Shown here: positions 25,996 through 35,136 of the stretch, one piece after another
How the letters are laid out: each line of letters begins with the position of its first letter
Numbering within the stretch: position 1 is the first letter of the stretch
Origin: Ignavibacteria bacterium
Lineage (GTDB): Bacteria > Bacteroidota > Ignavibacteria > Ignavibacteriales > Ignavibacteriaceae
Assembly: GCA_021286645.1 (NCBI GenBank)
Contig: JAJTBZ010000045.1
Location: 1 to 50,836 of the forward strand
Direction: 5' to 3'
Length of the DNA stretch: 50,836 nucleotides
Notes under the pieces: model-generated
Told to the model about the DNA's origin: nothing
What the model saw: the letters and a program-made list of their open reading frames with translations, nothing else
Databases searched by the model: none
Position numbers and translations under genes: made by a program

Positions 25996-26832
25996 TTATA
26001 ATGACTTTAGTTTAAAACTGATTGGTATAGAAACCTGAACCGAAACCGGCCTCCCGCTCTGACGGCCAGGTGACCAATTATCCATCAATTGTAATACACG
26101 TAAAGCCTCCTCCTCACATCCACCACCCAAACCTTTTAAGACCCTAAAATTTCTCGGTTTCCCATTTTTATCAATCACAAAGGCGATAAATACTGTACCC
26201 TCAATTTGTGCCCGTTTTGCAATTTCCGGATATTGCATATGAGTAGCAAGGAATTCCATAAGAGCAGCTTCACCACCTCTATAGACAGGAGGTTCTTCGG
26301 CGATAAGAATGTAATCGTTTGCTTTATCCGATTCCGATTTCTCTTCGACGGGAGATACATCCGCCGTCACAAAATCAGGCATAAGATTTTGATCGACACC
26401 ACTCAATCCATCTCGGGTAACGGTTGATATTATTGCTCCTTCCAGGTCGGTAATTGAAGGTATCTCATTATGTACCGCATCATCCGGCTGAATGGTTGGA
26501 ACGGTGAAAGCTATCATCTTGGCGAGGCTCCGTCGTTCAATTACTATATCCTGTGGGGATATTTTTTCCTGCTCATTTTGGGAGGGCAAGTCTACATTTG
26601 ATATACTTATTCGCCCCGAAGAACCATTCTGGTTCTTAATTTCTGTTTTTTCCATTAATAATGGCCATGCTAACGCAAACAAAAAGAAAATTGAGGCTAC
26701 AATAGTAGAAAGAGTTGTATCGCGATCGTTTTGGGTTCTCAGCTTGAAAGCACCATACGCGGTATTTTTACCGGAAAATAACATTTCTTCATAAGGAAGT
26801 GCAATTGAATTCTTCATGTCGTTGGGTAGCAT
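25996..26832 (-). CDS. TonB-family energy transducer
   Basis: A 278-aa protein with one membrane anchor near 42-60 (IVASIFFLFALAWPLL). A charged, Pro-containing periplasmic linker follows. The C-terminal TonB_C domain runs from about 190 (YPEIAKRAQIEGTVFIAFVIDKNG, given here in part; then SVQVSIPISFKL). It should carry proton-motive energy from ExbB/D to outer-membrane receptors. Neither ExbB/D nor a TonB-dependent receptor is in the window. The ATG at 26832 gives MLPNDM; the Met six residues later (26817) may be the true start. It is closed by a clean terminator. Confidence 0.85.
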   Translation of the reverse strand: MLPNDMKNSIALPYEEMLFSGKNTAYGAFKLRTQNDRDTTLSTIVASIFFLFALAWPLLMEKTEIKNQNGSSGRISISNVDLPSQNEQEKISPQDIVIERRSLAKMIAFTVPTIQPDDAVHNEIPSITDLEGAIISTVTRDGLSGVDQNLMPDFVTADVSPVEEKSESDKANDYILIAEEPPVYRGGEAALMEFLATHMQYPEIAKRAQIEGTVFIAFVIDKNGKPRNFRVLKGLGGGCEEEALRVLQLMDNWSPGRQSGRPVSVQVSIPISFKLKSL

Positions 26833-26862
26833 TTCTGACTCCTGTTAATTATGTAAAATCTT

Positions 26863-26916
26863 CAGTATATAAATACTGGATTTACACGCTGTGTACTATG
26901 CCATGATAATGGCATA
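26863..26916. promoter_or_regulatory. Two palindromes upstream of the TonB-family gene
   Basis: Two perfect inverted repeats lie between terC and the TonB-family gene. One has 6-bp arms (26863-26878, CAGTAT/ATACTG). The other has 8-bp arms (26897-26916, TATGCCAT/ATGGCATA). They sit 31 and 65 nt upstream of the start codon. They could be operator sites; the larger might instead contribute to terC termination. No known consensus is matched. Confidence 0.35.
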
Positions 26917-26972
26917 AGGGGTCAGATTTTTATTGGGACTCCCCTATTTATGGGAGATGGAGAAGAGAGTAA

Positions 26973-27725
26973 TTATTTCTTCTTCATTGACTTATTTTTC
27001 GATGCTATTTTCTTTCCCTTAATTACTTCGGGCAGTATTCTTCCTGCTCGAAGATTAAGCATTTCTACAAAAAAAGAAAACGCCATGCCAAAATAGATAT
27101 AACCTTTTGGGACATGCTGGCCACAGCCTTCCATAATAAGAGTAAAGCCAATAAGCATTAAAAAACTAAGTGCCAGCATCTTAATTGTTGGCCTGTTGTT
27201 TACAAAATCGCTGATTTTACCCGAGAAGAAAAGCATAAAAATTACTGCGATTATAACAGCTAATACCATCACCCACAATTCATTTGCCATACCAACTGCA
27301 GTAATTACAGAATCGAGAGAAAAAATGACATCAAGAGCAAGTATTTGGATAATAATTTTCGCGAATGAGTCCCGTATTTTTACATTTGTCTCATGCTCTT
27401 CCCCCTGAATGCGTTCATGAATTTCCCTTGTACTTTTTGTTAAGAGGAAAAGACCACCCCCAATTAGAATAATATCTTTTCCGGTAATATCCCTGCCCAA
27501 AATACTAAATAATGAATTCGTCAACTTCATTATAAGGGTTATAGAGAATAATAGCGCGACTCGCGTAAACATTGCCAGAGTTAATCCTGTCAATCGAGCC
27601 TTGTTTTGCTGGTTATGGGGTAGTTTGCCGGTAATTATTGAGATGAAAATAATATTATCTATTCCCAATACTATCTCAAGAGCAACCAGCGTAAGAAGAG
27701 CAATTAAAATTTCTACAGAAAACAT
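26973..27725 (-). CDS. TerC/Alx-family membrane protein
   Basis: A 250-aa integral membrane protein with about seven hydrophobic segments. The family signature ALEIVLGIDNIIFISI (15-30) contains the conserved acidic residues in the first helix, and LDVIFSLDSVITAVGM near 130-145 is its internal repeat. Members carry or adjust metal ions (manganese export in Alx/TerC relatives) and have been linked to tellurite resistance. The last 15 residues are strongly basic (KGKKIASKNKSMKKK). The gene appears to be its own transcription unit, divergent from the Ntn hydrolase gene. Confidence 0.9.
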   Translation of the reverse strand: MFSVEILIALLTLVALEIVLGIDNIIFISIITGKLPHNQQNKARLTGLTLAMFTRVALLFSITLIMKLTNSLFSILGRDITGKDIILIGGGLFLLTKSTREIHERIQGEEHETNVKIRDSFAKIIIQILALDVIFSLDSVITAVGMANELWVMVLAVIIAVIFMLFFSGKISDFVNNRPTIKMLALSFLMLIGFTLIMEGCGQHVPKGYIYFGMAFSFFVEMLNLRAGRILPEVIKGKKIASKNKSMKKK

Positions 27726-27888
27726 TGAAACCCTTAATGAAAATACTTATATAAAGATACAGGATATTAACAATTCATAAAACTATATTGAATTCAATGC
27801 ATTACTTTTTCGTAGTAATCTATTATGACAATGCTGTAAATCACGTGATTTTAGTACATTGGTGGTATTATTCAAAAAAATAATTCTC

Positions 27889-28734
27889 ATGAAAAACAGT
27901 TTTAAGATCTGTATAGTTTTTACTATAGTTTTAACAGCCTTAGGTTGTACATTGTGGTCGAGCGCAGGCACCAGTGTTACCGGCGGTGGAACATTAATTG
28001 CCAAGAATAGAGACAAAAAAGAATTCGGTTTCAACTCACTTCGGATTTATCATCCGAAACACGGTTTACGCTACCTTGCTATGTTTGCACAAGGCGAAAA
28101 AGGAGGTGTTAAAGGTGGGATAAATGAAAAACATTTCGCGGTATTTACTGCTTCAGCCGGTTCCGTGAGTGCAGACGATTCAGAAAGCGAGCTCCCGGGT
28201 AGTTTACGAAAAATGCTGTCTACTGCTTCGTCGGTTGCCGATATCTATAACGCCCCCGAAAAATACCTCAATGTAAAACCACAGTTTTTTATGCTGGCCG
28301 ATGCATTTGAAATAGCCTGGATTGAAATAGGGCCGGATGGACAATTCAGAATAGAAAAAAAATCAAACGGATCACTTTGGCATACGAATCACTATGTCGC
28401 AGATGATTTTCGCTTCTACAATAATAAAATTTCCCGCAGCAGTGAAACCCGATATAATAGAATTGCAGAGTTGCTTGGTTCACATGAAGTTCTTTCGCTG
28501 CAAGACTATATTGCTTTTAGTGATGACAGAATTGCAGGACCTGACGATAGTATTTGTCGTACCGGAAGTAAACCTCAAAAAGCCAGAACATTAATGACAG
28601 TTTGCATACATATTACAGCAACATCTGCACCGGAACTTTATGTAAAAACACGGAATATCGACTACCCTGCTGTTTCCAAAACTATGGTTCTTGATTCATC
28701 ATTTTGGCAGCTTTCCGGTGATATCTTGATATAA
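27889..28734 (+). CDS. C45/choloylglycine-type Ntn hydrolase with N-terminal export signal
   Basis: An N-terminal-nucleophile hydrolase resembling the acyl-CoA:penicillin acyltransferase (C45)/bile-salt hydrolase group. After the hydrophobic stretch (7-19) comes LTALGC at 15-20. C20 would be both the lipoprotein-style Cys and the catalytic N-terminal Cys (CTLWSSAGT). The rest of the pattern fits: IAKNRD near 35-40, TNHY near 163-166, and SICRTG near 220 with the second Arg. The usual reaction is hydrolysis of an amide of a small amine or amino acid. I start at ATG 27889, which gives 281 aa; a longer TTG start adds ten residues without a signal. It is divergent from terC and convergent with recQ. 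Confidence 0.68.
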   Translation: MKNSFKICIVFTIVLTALGCTLWSSAGTSVTGGGTLIAKNRDKKEFGFNSLRIYHPKHGLRYLAMFAQGEKGGVKGGINEKHFAVFTASAGSVSADDSESELPGSLRKMLSTASSVADIYNAPEKYLNVKPQFFMLADAFEIAWIEIGPDGQFRIEKKSNGSLWHTNHYVADDFRFYNNKISRSSETRYNRIAELLGSHEVLSLQDYIAFSDDRIAGPDDSICRTGSKPQKARTLMTVCIHITATSAPELYVKTRNIDYPAVSKTMVLDSSFWQLSGDILI

Positions 28735-28741
28735 CAGCTGT

Positions 28742-30910
28742 TTACCCTAAGGATTTTTTCTCGTTAAGGGTATTCAGATATAGCAATTTAAGCAGACGCA
28801 AATCAGCGTAAGAAACTTTTTCATTATATTTAGAAAAATACGGAGCAAGCTTTTCCGGGAACTCCTTACTAAAGTCCCGCAATATTGTCTTTTGTTGTTC
28901 AGCAGGAAGAGTAATTGCACTAATAATCTCTTCAGCAGGTATACTATGACCATCCTGAACGTAATTCAGGAGATTGCTGATAACTGTAGTTAAATGAATC
29001 GAATATCTGCTTTGAATCTGCCCCAGGGATTCTCCTGCTGCAAAAGCCTCGCCGATTTCCACTTTACGCGGTTTTTTCGGCTCCTTTTTATTCCTATCCC
29101 CATCAAAGCTGCTTTCAATTTTATTTTCAAGACAATACTTCCGAATGATATCCAGAAACTCTCTGCCATATCGATTCGCTTTCGCCTGGCCAACTCCTGA
29201 TATTTCAAGTAACGATTCTCTTGAGACAGGATATTTCATTGCCATCTCGGAAAGCGTTTTATCAGAAAAAATGACGAACGGAGGCAAATCAAGCGATTCG
29301 GCAATTTGTTTTCGCTTTACCCGCAACAGTTCAAAGAGATTATTTCTATAGGGAATTTCGATAGACTTGCCTTTCCGGGGCGCTGGCTGCTCTTCTTGAA
29401 TTAGGCCATATACCTTTTCTTTTCGGAAGAGTATTCCTTCACCTTTCTCTGTTACAACCAAGCTACCGAATTCATTATTTCTGCTGATATATCCTTTATT
29501 GATAAACTGGAAACCCAATTTTTCCCATTGTTTTTTGGAGTATTCAGTCCCAATACCGTAAACAGTAAGTGAATTGTGGTTGTTCTTCAAAATTTTTTCT
29601 GTTTTCGCCCCTAGTAGCACCTCGACAATATGGGTAAGACCAAAAACTTCACCGGTACGTTTGATTGCAGAAAACATTTTTTGGGCGGGAATAGTTATAT
29701 CTATTGACTCATCAGGCGAGGCAGTGCAGTTATCACACATCCCACAATCCGTTGATGTATACTGTTCTCCAAAATACTTAATCAATGGAACGCGCCTGCA
29801 AATGCCTGCTTCTGCATAACGAATCATGGCAGACAAGTGTTCTCTGGCTGCTTGTTTTTCTATCGGGTCAATTTTTTGATCGATGAAATATCCAATCTTG
29901 GCAATATCAGCATAACTATATAAAAGCAGGCAATCCGCCCTCATACCGTCACGCCCTGCCCTGCCTATTTCCTGATAGTATGATTCAATATTTTTCGGAA
30001 GATCATAGTGTAATACAAAACGGACATTGGATTTATTGATCCCCATTCCAAAAGCCACGGTAGCAACCATAACCTGCACTTTATCTTTTAAGAACGATTC
30101 CTGGTTTTTTGCCCGGGTTATATCATTTAGCCCGGCATGGTATGGCAGACTGGAAATTCCGGCAGATCTGAGCTCTTCGGTCAGATCATCTACCTGTTTA
30201 CGAGAAAAGCAATAGATAATTCCCGGCTGGCCCTCATGCTCTTTAATGAATTCCATAGCCTGTTGTCGTGGGTTTTTACGTGGAATTACCTGTAAAAAGA
30301 GATTATCCCGATTAAAACTGGCGACAAAACGAGCCGGATTAACCAATTTCATACTGTTAACAATATCATCTTGTACTCTGGGGGTTGCGGTAGCCGTGAG
30401 CCCGATGAAGACAGCTTCAGGAAATTTTTCCCGCAATAAACCAATCTGTCTGTATTCAGGTCTGAAATCATGACCCCATTCGGAAATACAATGAGCCTCG
30501 TCAACAGTTACACAATCAACATGCATGTTATCCAATAGATTTTGAATATCATCTTTGCCCAATGACTCGGGAGCAAGATACAGTAATTTAGCTGTTCCCC
30601 GGGCAATTGCGGCAATATTGCGACCATATTCAGCGGCTGTGAGAGAACTATTAAGCACAACGGCCTCAATACCAAGTTGTTGCAGGTGCTCCACCTGATC
30701 TTTCATTAACGATATTAATGGAGAAAGAACAACTGTAAGGCCCTCAAAAATTACAGCAGGTATCTGATAGCATAGGGATTTTCCTCCTCCTGTGGGCATT
30801 ACAACAAGTGAATCACGTTTATTTAATACCGTTTCAATAATTTCATGTTGTAAACTGCGAAAAGAATTATAACCAAATATCTCTTTAAGAACTTTATGTG
30901 CTTCTTCCAT
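28742..30910 (-). CDS. recQ: ATP-dependent DNA helicase RecQ
   Basis: A 3'-5' helicase acting in recombination and repair. The order is as in RecQ: Walker A MPTGGGKS (about 37-44), DEAHCISEWGHDFRPEY, FIGLTATATPRV, GRAGRDG, the Zn-binding cysteines CxxVPLIKYF...CGMCDNC (near 372-400), an RQC winged helix, and an HRDC domain around 520-595. A further C-terminal tail (to 722) ends in a SHH-type helical segment. I use the ATG at 30910 (MEEAHKVL); the reading from a TTG at 30934 adds eight residues with no support. It is divergent from the TetR gene, so the operator at 31008-31023 lies in its 5' region too. Confidence 0.94.
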   Translation of the reverse strand: MEEAHKVLKEIFGYNSFRSLQHEIIETVLNKRDSLVVMPTGGGKSLCYQIPAVIFEGLTVVLSPLISLMKDQVEHLQQLGIEAVVLNSSLTAAEYGRNIAAIARGTAKLLYLAPESLGKDDIQNLLDNMHVDCVTVDEAHCISEWGHDFRPEYRQIGLLREKFPEAVFIGLTATATPRVQDDIVNSMKLVNPARFVASFNRDNLFLQVIPRKNPRQQAMEFIKEHEGQPGIIYCFSRKQVDDLTEELRSAGISSLPYHAGLNDITRAKNQESFLKDKVQVMVATVAFGMGINKSNVRFVLHYDLPKNIESYYQEIGRAGRDGMRADCLLLYSYADIAKIGYFIDQKIDPIEKQAAREHLSAMIRYAEAGICRRVPLIKYFGEQYTSTDCGMCDNCTASPDESIDITIPAQKMFSAIKRTGEVFGLTHIVEVLLGAKTEKILKNNHNSLTVYGIGTEYSKKQWEKLGFQFINKGYISRNNEFGSLVVTEKGEGILFRKEKVYGLIQEEQPAPRKGKSIEIPYRNNLFELLRVKRKQIAESLDLPPFVIFSDKTLSEMAMKYPVSRESLLEISGVGQAKANRYGREFLDIIRKYCLENKIESSFDGDRNKKEPKKPRKVEIGEAFAAGESLGQIQSRYSIHLTTVISNLLNYVQDGHSIPAEEIISAITLPAEQQKTILRDFSKEFPEKLAPYFSKYNEKVSYADLRLLKLLYLNTLNEKKSLG

Positions 30911-31007
30911 GTAACCCGAATTATTCAAATACAATGTGCAAAAATAGTCAATTCAGGCTTATTAATAGTTTAGCTTCTTCTGAAATTAAATATCATTTTG
31001 TTTTATC

Positions 31008-31023
31008 TATACCGTTCGGTATA
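31008..31023. promoter_or_regulatory. TetR-type operator, site 1
   Basis: A 16-bp inverted repeat (TATACCG-TT-CGGTATA, 7-bp arms) lies 23 nt upstream of the TetR start and 97 nt upstream of the recQ start. An identical copy precedes the glycosidase gene. Such a pair beside a TetR gene is the classic autoregulation plus target layout. Confidence 0.82.
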
Positions 31024-31046
31024 TTACGGGAAATAATTTGTAATTT

Positions 31047-31613
31047 ATGGATAACAAAACACACATACTCAACTGTGCGCTTACGCTTTTTGCCAATAAA
31101 GGCTATGATGCTGTTGGCGTGCAGGAAATCGTTGATACCGCCGGAATAACTAAACCGACACTGTATCATTATTTCGGGAGTAAACGCGGACTTCTGGATG
31201 CACTTGTCGCTCGTGAAAGTACTTCTCTATTTACCGCCATTGGGTCTTCTGCTGTTTACAATGGCAACATTCTCATGTGCCTGAGGGGGGTTGCTTCAGG
31301 ATATTTTAAGTTCGCCCTGAATAACAAAGAATATTACCGTTTACAGCTTGCTATGTGGTTTTCCGGAAAAAATAGTGAGACTCTGGAGGCAATTTTCCCA
31401 TCATTGGAGCAACAACATCGCATGCTTGAAGAAATATTTATTAAGGCAAGCATAGATCACGGCAACATGAAAGGAAGGCATAAACTATATTCAGCAACTT
31501 TTTTAGGAACAATAAATACCTATATTGGTTTGGCCCTGAATAGTGATTTGGTATTGGATGATCAACTTATTTATAAAGCCGTTCATCAGTTTATGCATGG
31601 TATATTTTCATAG
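31047..31613 (+). CDS. TetR/AcrR-family regulator
   Basis: A 188-aa one-component repressor. The N-terminal helix-turn-helix is at 8-50: ILNCALTLFANKGYDAVGV, then TAGITKPTLYHYFGSKRGLL. The remaining 130 residues form the usual helical ligand and dimer domain, with no recognisable ligand pocket. An operator lies 23 nt upstream of the start and the same site lies between this gene and the GH13 gene. The regulator therefore probably represses itself and the glycosidase. The ligand may be a sugar or a product of the glycosidase; this is inferred only. Confidence 0.93.
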   Translation: MDNKTHILNCALTLFANKGYDAVGVQEIVDTAGITKPTLYHYFGSKRGLLDALVARESTSLFTAIGSSAVYNGNILMCLRGVASGYFKFALNNKEYYRLQLAMWFSGKNSETLEAIFPSLEQQHRMLEEIFIKASIDHGNMKGRHKLYSATFLGTINTYIGLALNSDLVLDDQLIYKAVHQFMHGIFS

Positions 31614-31632
31614 GCATTTTTTTTACCCATCT

Positions 31633-31650
31633 CTATACCGTTCGGTATAG
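31633..31650. promoter_or_regulatory. TetR-type operator, site 2
   Basis: The same inverted repeat as at 31008-31023, extended to 18 bp with one extra C/G pair (8-bp arms, TT centre). It lies between the TetR stop and the glycosidase start (31672) and overlaps where a glycosidase promoter would be. Confidence 0.83.
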
Positions 31651-31671
31651 GTGACTAATTTAAGGAAACAT

Positions 31672-33030
31672 ATGGATATTCAACATTGGTCAAGCAAATC
31701 TATTTTCTATCACATCTATCCTCTTGGTAATTGCGGTGCACCGCAACGGAACGATTTTTCATCGGCACCGGTTCCCAGAATAGAGCATATTTCTCATTGG
31801 ATACAACACTTCTTATATCTTGGCATAAATACTCTTTACCTTGGCCCTGTTTTTGAATCGAGCGCTCACGGTTACGATACCGCCGATTACTTTCGAATAG
31901 ACAGACGCCTGGGAACGAATGATGATTTTTCCCGATTGATAAAAGAATTGCATTCGAATGGAATACGAGTAATTCTCGATGGTGTATTCCATCATGTAGG
32001 AAGAGATTTCTGGGCATTCAGGGATGTACAATTAAACAAACAAAACTCCCGATATTGTGAATGGTTTAGCAATATTAATTTTACCAATAACTCACCATTT
32101 AATGACTGTTTTAGTTATGATGGCTGGAATGGGCATTATGATTTAGTAAAATTGAACCTAAAATGCCCCGAAGTACGCGAACATTTACTCCATGCAGTTG
32201 AATATTGGATACAAAACTTTGAAATTGACGGTCTTCGATTAGATGTTGCAAATCAGGTTGATCCGGATTTTCTTAAAGAACTCTCCACTTTTACCAAAGC
32301 AATTCATCCTGATTTCTGGTTGCTTGGCGAGGTAATACATGGTAATTATCGTCAGTGGGTAAATTCCGAATCATTAGATTCAGTAACTAATTATGAATGC
32401 TATAAAGGACTATATTCAAGTTTCGTTGATAAGAATTTTTTCGAGATCGCGTGGTCGTTGAATCGGCAATTTGGCAGGCACGGGTTATACAATGATCTGC
32501 AGTTGTATAATTTTGTTGATAACCATGATGTAAGCAGAATCGCCAGTTTGCTCCCGTCAAATGTACATCTTTTTACAATATATAGTCTTCTGTTTACTAT
32601 GCCAGGAATTCCTTCAGTCTATTGCGGCAGTGAATTTGGACTTCCAGGTAAAATTGAAAATGGAAAGGATGCTGTGGTAAGACAGTTTTTCAATTTACAT
32701 GATCTCATTAACGATTCACCGGTAAACTCATTACCCGTTTGGATTGCAAAACTCGCAAAAATTCGGGCAAATTCAGATGCTTTAACCCGGGGTGATTACG
32801 TCCAGCTATTGGTAAATTCAGAATGGCTGGCTTTTAGCAGGGAATCGGTGAGTGAATATTGTATTGTAATAATTAATGCTACAGATAGTACACAAACATT
32901 CTCGCTAGATAGCAGGTTTCAGGGTAGTTATTTAGACTTGGTAACAGAAAACCATTATTCAACCGAGGGACGGTGCCTGAATGTAAATTTAGCAGCGAAT
33001 TCTACGGGCATCTATATGTATATGAAATAA
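31672..33030 (+). CDS. GH13 alpha-glycosidase/amylase
   Basis: A 452-aa cytoplasmic enzyme (no signal peptide) with the GH13 (beta/alpha)8 barrel. Conserved region I is ILDGVFHHVG (101-110), region II is GLRLDVAN with nucleophile D191, region III is LLGEVIHG with acid/base E220, and region IV is FVDNHDVSR with D286. The C-terminal beta domain (about 375-452) ends normally. It probably acts on alpha-1,4 (malto-) oligosaccharides; the exact activity is open. Preferred start is ATG 31672, preceded by AAGGAA. A GTG at 31651 would sit inside the operator-adjacent DNA. It is convergent with the RDD gene. Confidence 0.92.
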   Translation: MDIQHWSSKSIFYHIYPLGNCGAPQRNDFSSAPVPRIEHISHWIQHFLYLGINTLYLGPVFESSAHGYDTADYFRIDRRLGTNDDFSRLIKELHSNGIRVILDGVFHHVGRDFWAFRDVQLNKQNSRYCEWFSNINFTNNSPFNDCFSYDGWNGHYDLVKLNLKCPEVREHLLHAVEYWIQNFEIDGLRLDVANQVDPDFLKELSTFTKAIHPDFWLLGEVIHGNYRQWVNSESLDSVTNYECYKGLYSSFVDKNFFEIAWSLNRQFGRHGLYNDLQLYNFVDNHDVSRIASLLPSNVHLFTIYSLLFTMPGIPSVYCGSEFGLPGKIENGKDAVVRQFFNLHDLINDSPVNSLPVWIAKLAKIRANSDALTRGDYVQLLVNSEWLAFSRESVSEYCIVIINATDSTQTFSLDSRFQGSYLDLVTENHYSTEGRCLNVNLAANSTGIYMYMK

Positions 33031-33038
33031 TAGTATAA

Positions 33039-33058
33039 AGGGGAGTGGCTGCTCCCCT
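33039..33058. terminator. Possible bidirectional terminator
   Basis: Seven-bp arms (33039-33045 AGGGGAG and 33052-33058 CTCCCCT) with a 6-nt loop lie in the 34-nt gap between the convergent GH13 and RDD genes. The flanks are AT-rich on both sides but lack a long pure T run. Confidence 0.65.
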
Positions 33059-33064
33059 ATCTTA

Positions 33065-33793
33065 TTAAACTGCCTGGGTATGAATATATGTATAGTCTTT
33101 TATAATCTTTCGTAATTTATCAGGCGGACTCATATACGATTCCAGTTTACCGGTTTTCTTTTCAATTTTAGCCAGTAATTTATACATTACTTCGAGGCGT
33201 GTTTGATCTGCTAAGGAATCCAATGAATCCAAAACATCCTGAATTAATCGAATATCCTCTTCCGTTAAATATTCTGCTTGTGGAAACGTAATGGTATAAG
33301 AATTCGGAAAGCTCTCAATAGCTTCACTTTCTATAACCTTCGGGGGGTCAAGGCTCACAACAGTTGTTTTGGCCACAATATCACCAAGACGTTGTCCTTT
33401 CCCTGACATTGATATGATAATAACAGCAAAAGCACCAACACTGCTTGAAATATCAACAATTCTAAATAGCCAGCGTATGAAGAGCCGTAAGAAATCCGGT
33501 TTACTGCCATCAAGCGAAACCACCCGAATTTTCATAAGATATTTCCCTAAAGTCTGGCCATTAAATAAGAATTCACAGTATAGGTCATAAGTAAGAATTA
33601 AAACAATCATTATTATTTGGGGAATAGAGAACAATTCACTTCTATTTATTCCAAAAATTCCAAAAAAAACAACGAGCCCGATGATAACAAGAAAAATCAT
33701 GTCCAATATGTACGCAAACATGCGCGAACTTACTGAGGCCGGCTCAACTTCTATTGTAATATTTTGTGCAGTATCAATTGATATTTTTGCCAT
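33065..33793 (-). CDS. RDD-family membrane protein
   Basis: A 242-aa protein. It has two N-terminal helices (about 25-45 and 57-75), then YLMKIRVVSLDGSKPDFLRL, a typical RDD segment, and a further helix near 118. The last 80 residues are soluble and helical. RDD proteins have been linked to ion or solute movement and often sit with MoxR operons, as here. It starts 11 nt after the DUF58 stop and is the last gene of the set. Confidence 0.87.
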   Translation of the reverse strand: MAKISIDTAQNITIEVEPASVSSRMFAYILDMIFLVIIGLVVFFGIFGINRSELFSIPQIIMIVLILTYDLYCEFLFNGQTLGKYLMKIRVVSLDGSKPDFLRLFIRWLFRIVDISSSVGAFAVIIISMSGKGQRLGDIVAKTTVVSLDPPKVIESEAIESFPNSYTITFPQAEYLTEEDIRLIQDVLDSLDSLADQTRLEVMYKLLAKIEKKTGKLESYMSPPDKLRKIIKDYTYIHTQAV

Positions 33794-33804
33794 GAATCAA
33801 CTCC

Positions 33805-35136
33805 TTAAATAATTTGCCGGGTTTTAATTTCCAAATATTTGTTGATGATATCAACAGTTAATTCCGAAGGTTTACAATAAATACAATGAATTTTATGTCT
33901 CCATAACTCAGCGATAATAGCTTTTTTATCAGCAATCATTTTTTCAGCGATGATTTTCTCATATATTTCGTACGAAGTTGAGGAATTCGAATTTAGCATT
34001 GCAGCGAGTTCAGTATTTTCGAATATTATTACCACCAGAATATGCCTCTGTGCAATTTTGGTAAGCAACTTCACCTGTCGCATTAATGACTCTTTTGTTT
34101 CAAAATTTGTGTAAAGAAAAATAAGAGACCGATGATTAATTTTGGAATAAATAAAAGCGCATAATCTTTCATAATCTGCTTCAGGAAATCGGGTTTCAAT
34201 ATTATAAAGCGATTCTAATATTTTCTGCAATTGTTTTTTACCCGATTCGGCAGGCAAAGCGGAATGGATTTTATCTGCAAACGTAATGAGTCCGGCTTTA
34301 TCCTGCTTTTGTAGAGAAATATTTGAAAGAACAAGGGCAGAGTTCACAGAATAATCGAGCAGGCTAAGTTTATCAAAGGGCATTTTCATAATTCTGCCGG
34401 TATTGATAATGCTATAAACGTTCTGAGATTTTTCCTCATCGAATTTATTCACCATCAATTTAGTCTGTCGCGCGGTTGCCTTCCAATTAATCGAGCGGAT
34501 ATCATCGCCCTGAACATAATCGGAAATCTGTTCAAATTCGAATGACTGCCCTATTCGGCGCGTCTTCTTAATTCCCAATTCATTCCACCTGCTGGCGAAT
34601 GCAATTAGCTCAAATTTTTTCATTTGAATGTATGAGGGATAGACAGGTATACGTACAGGAGCACTGCATTGAAATTTCCGAATAATCAATTTCAAGGGAG
34701 TCTTTACATAGATGTTTAAATATCCGAATCCATATTCTCCCCGCTCGGTAGGATGTAAAATATATGAAATATTTTTTGATCCCATCGCGTGTAAGCTTAA
34801 GGCATAGGAAGTCTCCCGAACCTGAAATTGCGCTGGAACTTCATCAATAACCTCTATTTCAGTCGGAATCGAGGATAGATTTGATATAGTAATATTCACC
34901 TGATTATCATCACCATTTGATAATCGCGGCGCTATAATTCGTGTCCCGATAATCTGGCATCTCTTAAAGAGCAGCCAAACATCAAATACAATCAATAAAC
35001 ACAATGTACATAATGCAAGATCTGCAATAAAATTAAAAACGGGAAAAAAGAATCCAATTACATAACTTGTTGCAATACTCCACAAAAGTGAAAACACCAA
35101 TGAAGAAAGAAATACTTCTTTAAAGAATTTACTCAC
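33805..35136 (-). CDS. DUF58 protein (MoxR operon)
   Basis: A 443-aa protein with two N-terminal membrane helices (about 10-30 and 36-55), a beta-rich middle, and the DUF58 signature at about 228-243 (GDDIRSINWKATARQTK). A von Willebrand A-like segment follows (INTGRIM, with LLDYSVNSALVL). These proteins are the usual partners of MoxR ATPases and probably act as metal-binding vWA scaffolds. It shares its first base with the MoxR stop region. Confidence 0.93.
   Translation of the reverse strand: MSKFFKEVFLSSLVFSLLWSIATSYVIGFFFPVFNFIADLALCTLCLLIVFDVWLLFKRCQIIGTRIIAPRLSNGDDNQVNITISNLSSIPTEIEVIDEVPAQFQVRETSYALSLHAMGSKNISYILHPTERGEYGFGYLNIYVKTPLKLIIRKFQCSAPVRIPVYPSYIQMKKFELIAFASRWNELGIKKTRRIGQSFEFEQISDYVQGDDIRSINWKATARQTKLMVNKFDEEKSQNVYSIINTGRIMKMPFDKLSLLDYSVNSALVLSNISLQKQDKAGLITFADKIHSALPAESGKKQLQKILESLYNIETRFPEADYERLCAFIYSKINHRSLIFLYTNFETKESLMRQVKLLTKIAQRHILVVIIFENTELAAMLNSNSSTSYEIYEKIIAEKMIADKKAIIAELWRHKIHCIYCKPSELTVDIINKYLEIKTRQII

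Noticed and set aside
27859-27888. A longer start (TTG) for the Ntn hydrolase.
   Set aside because: The ten extra residues add nothing to the signal sequence, which begins properly at the ATG at 27889.
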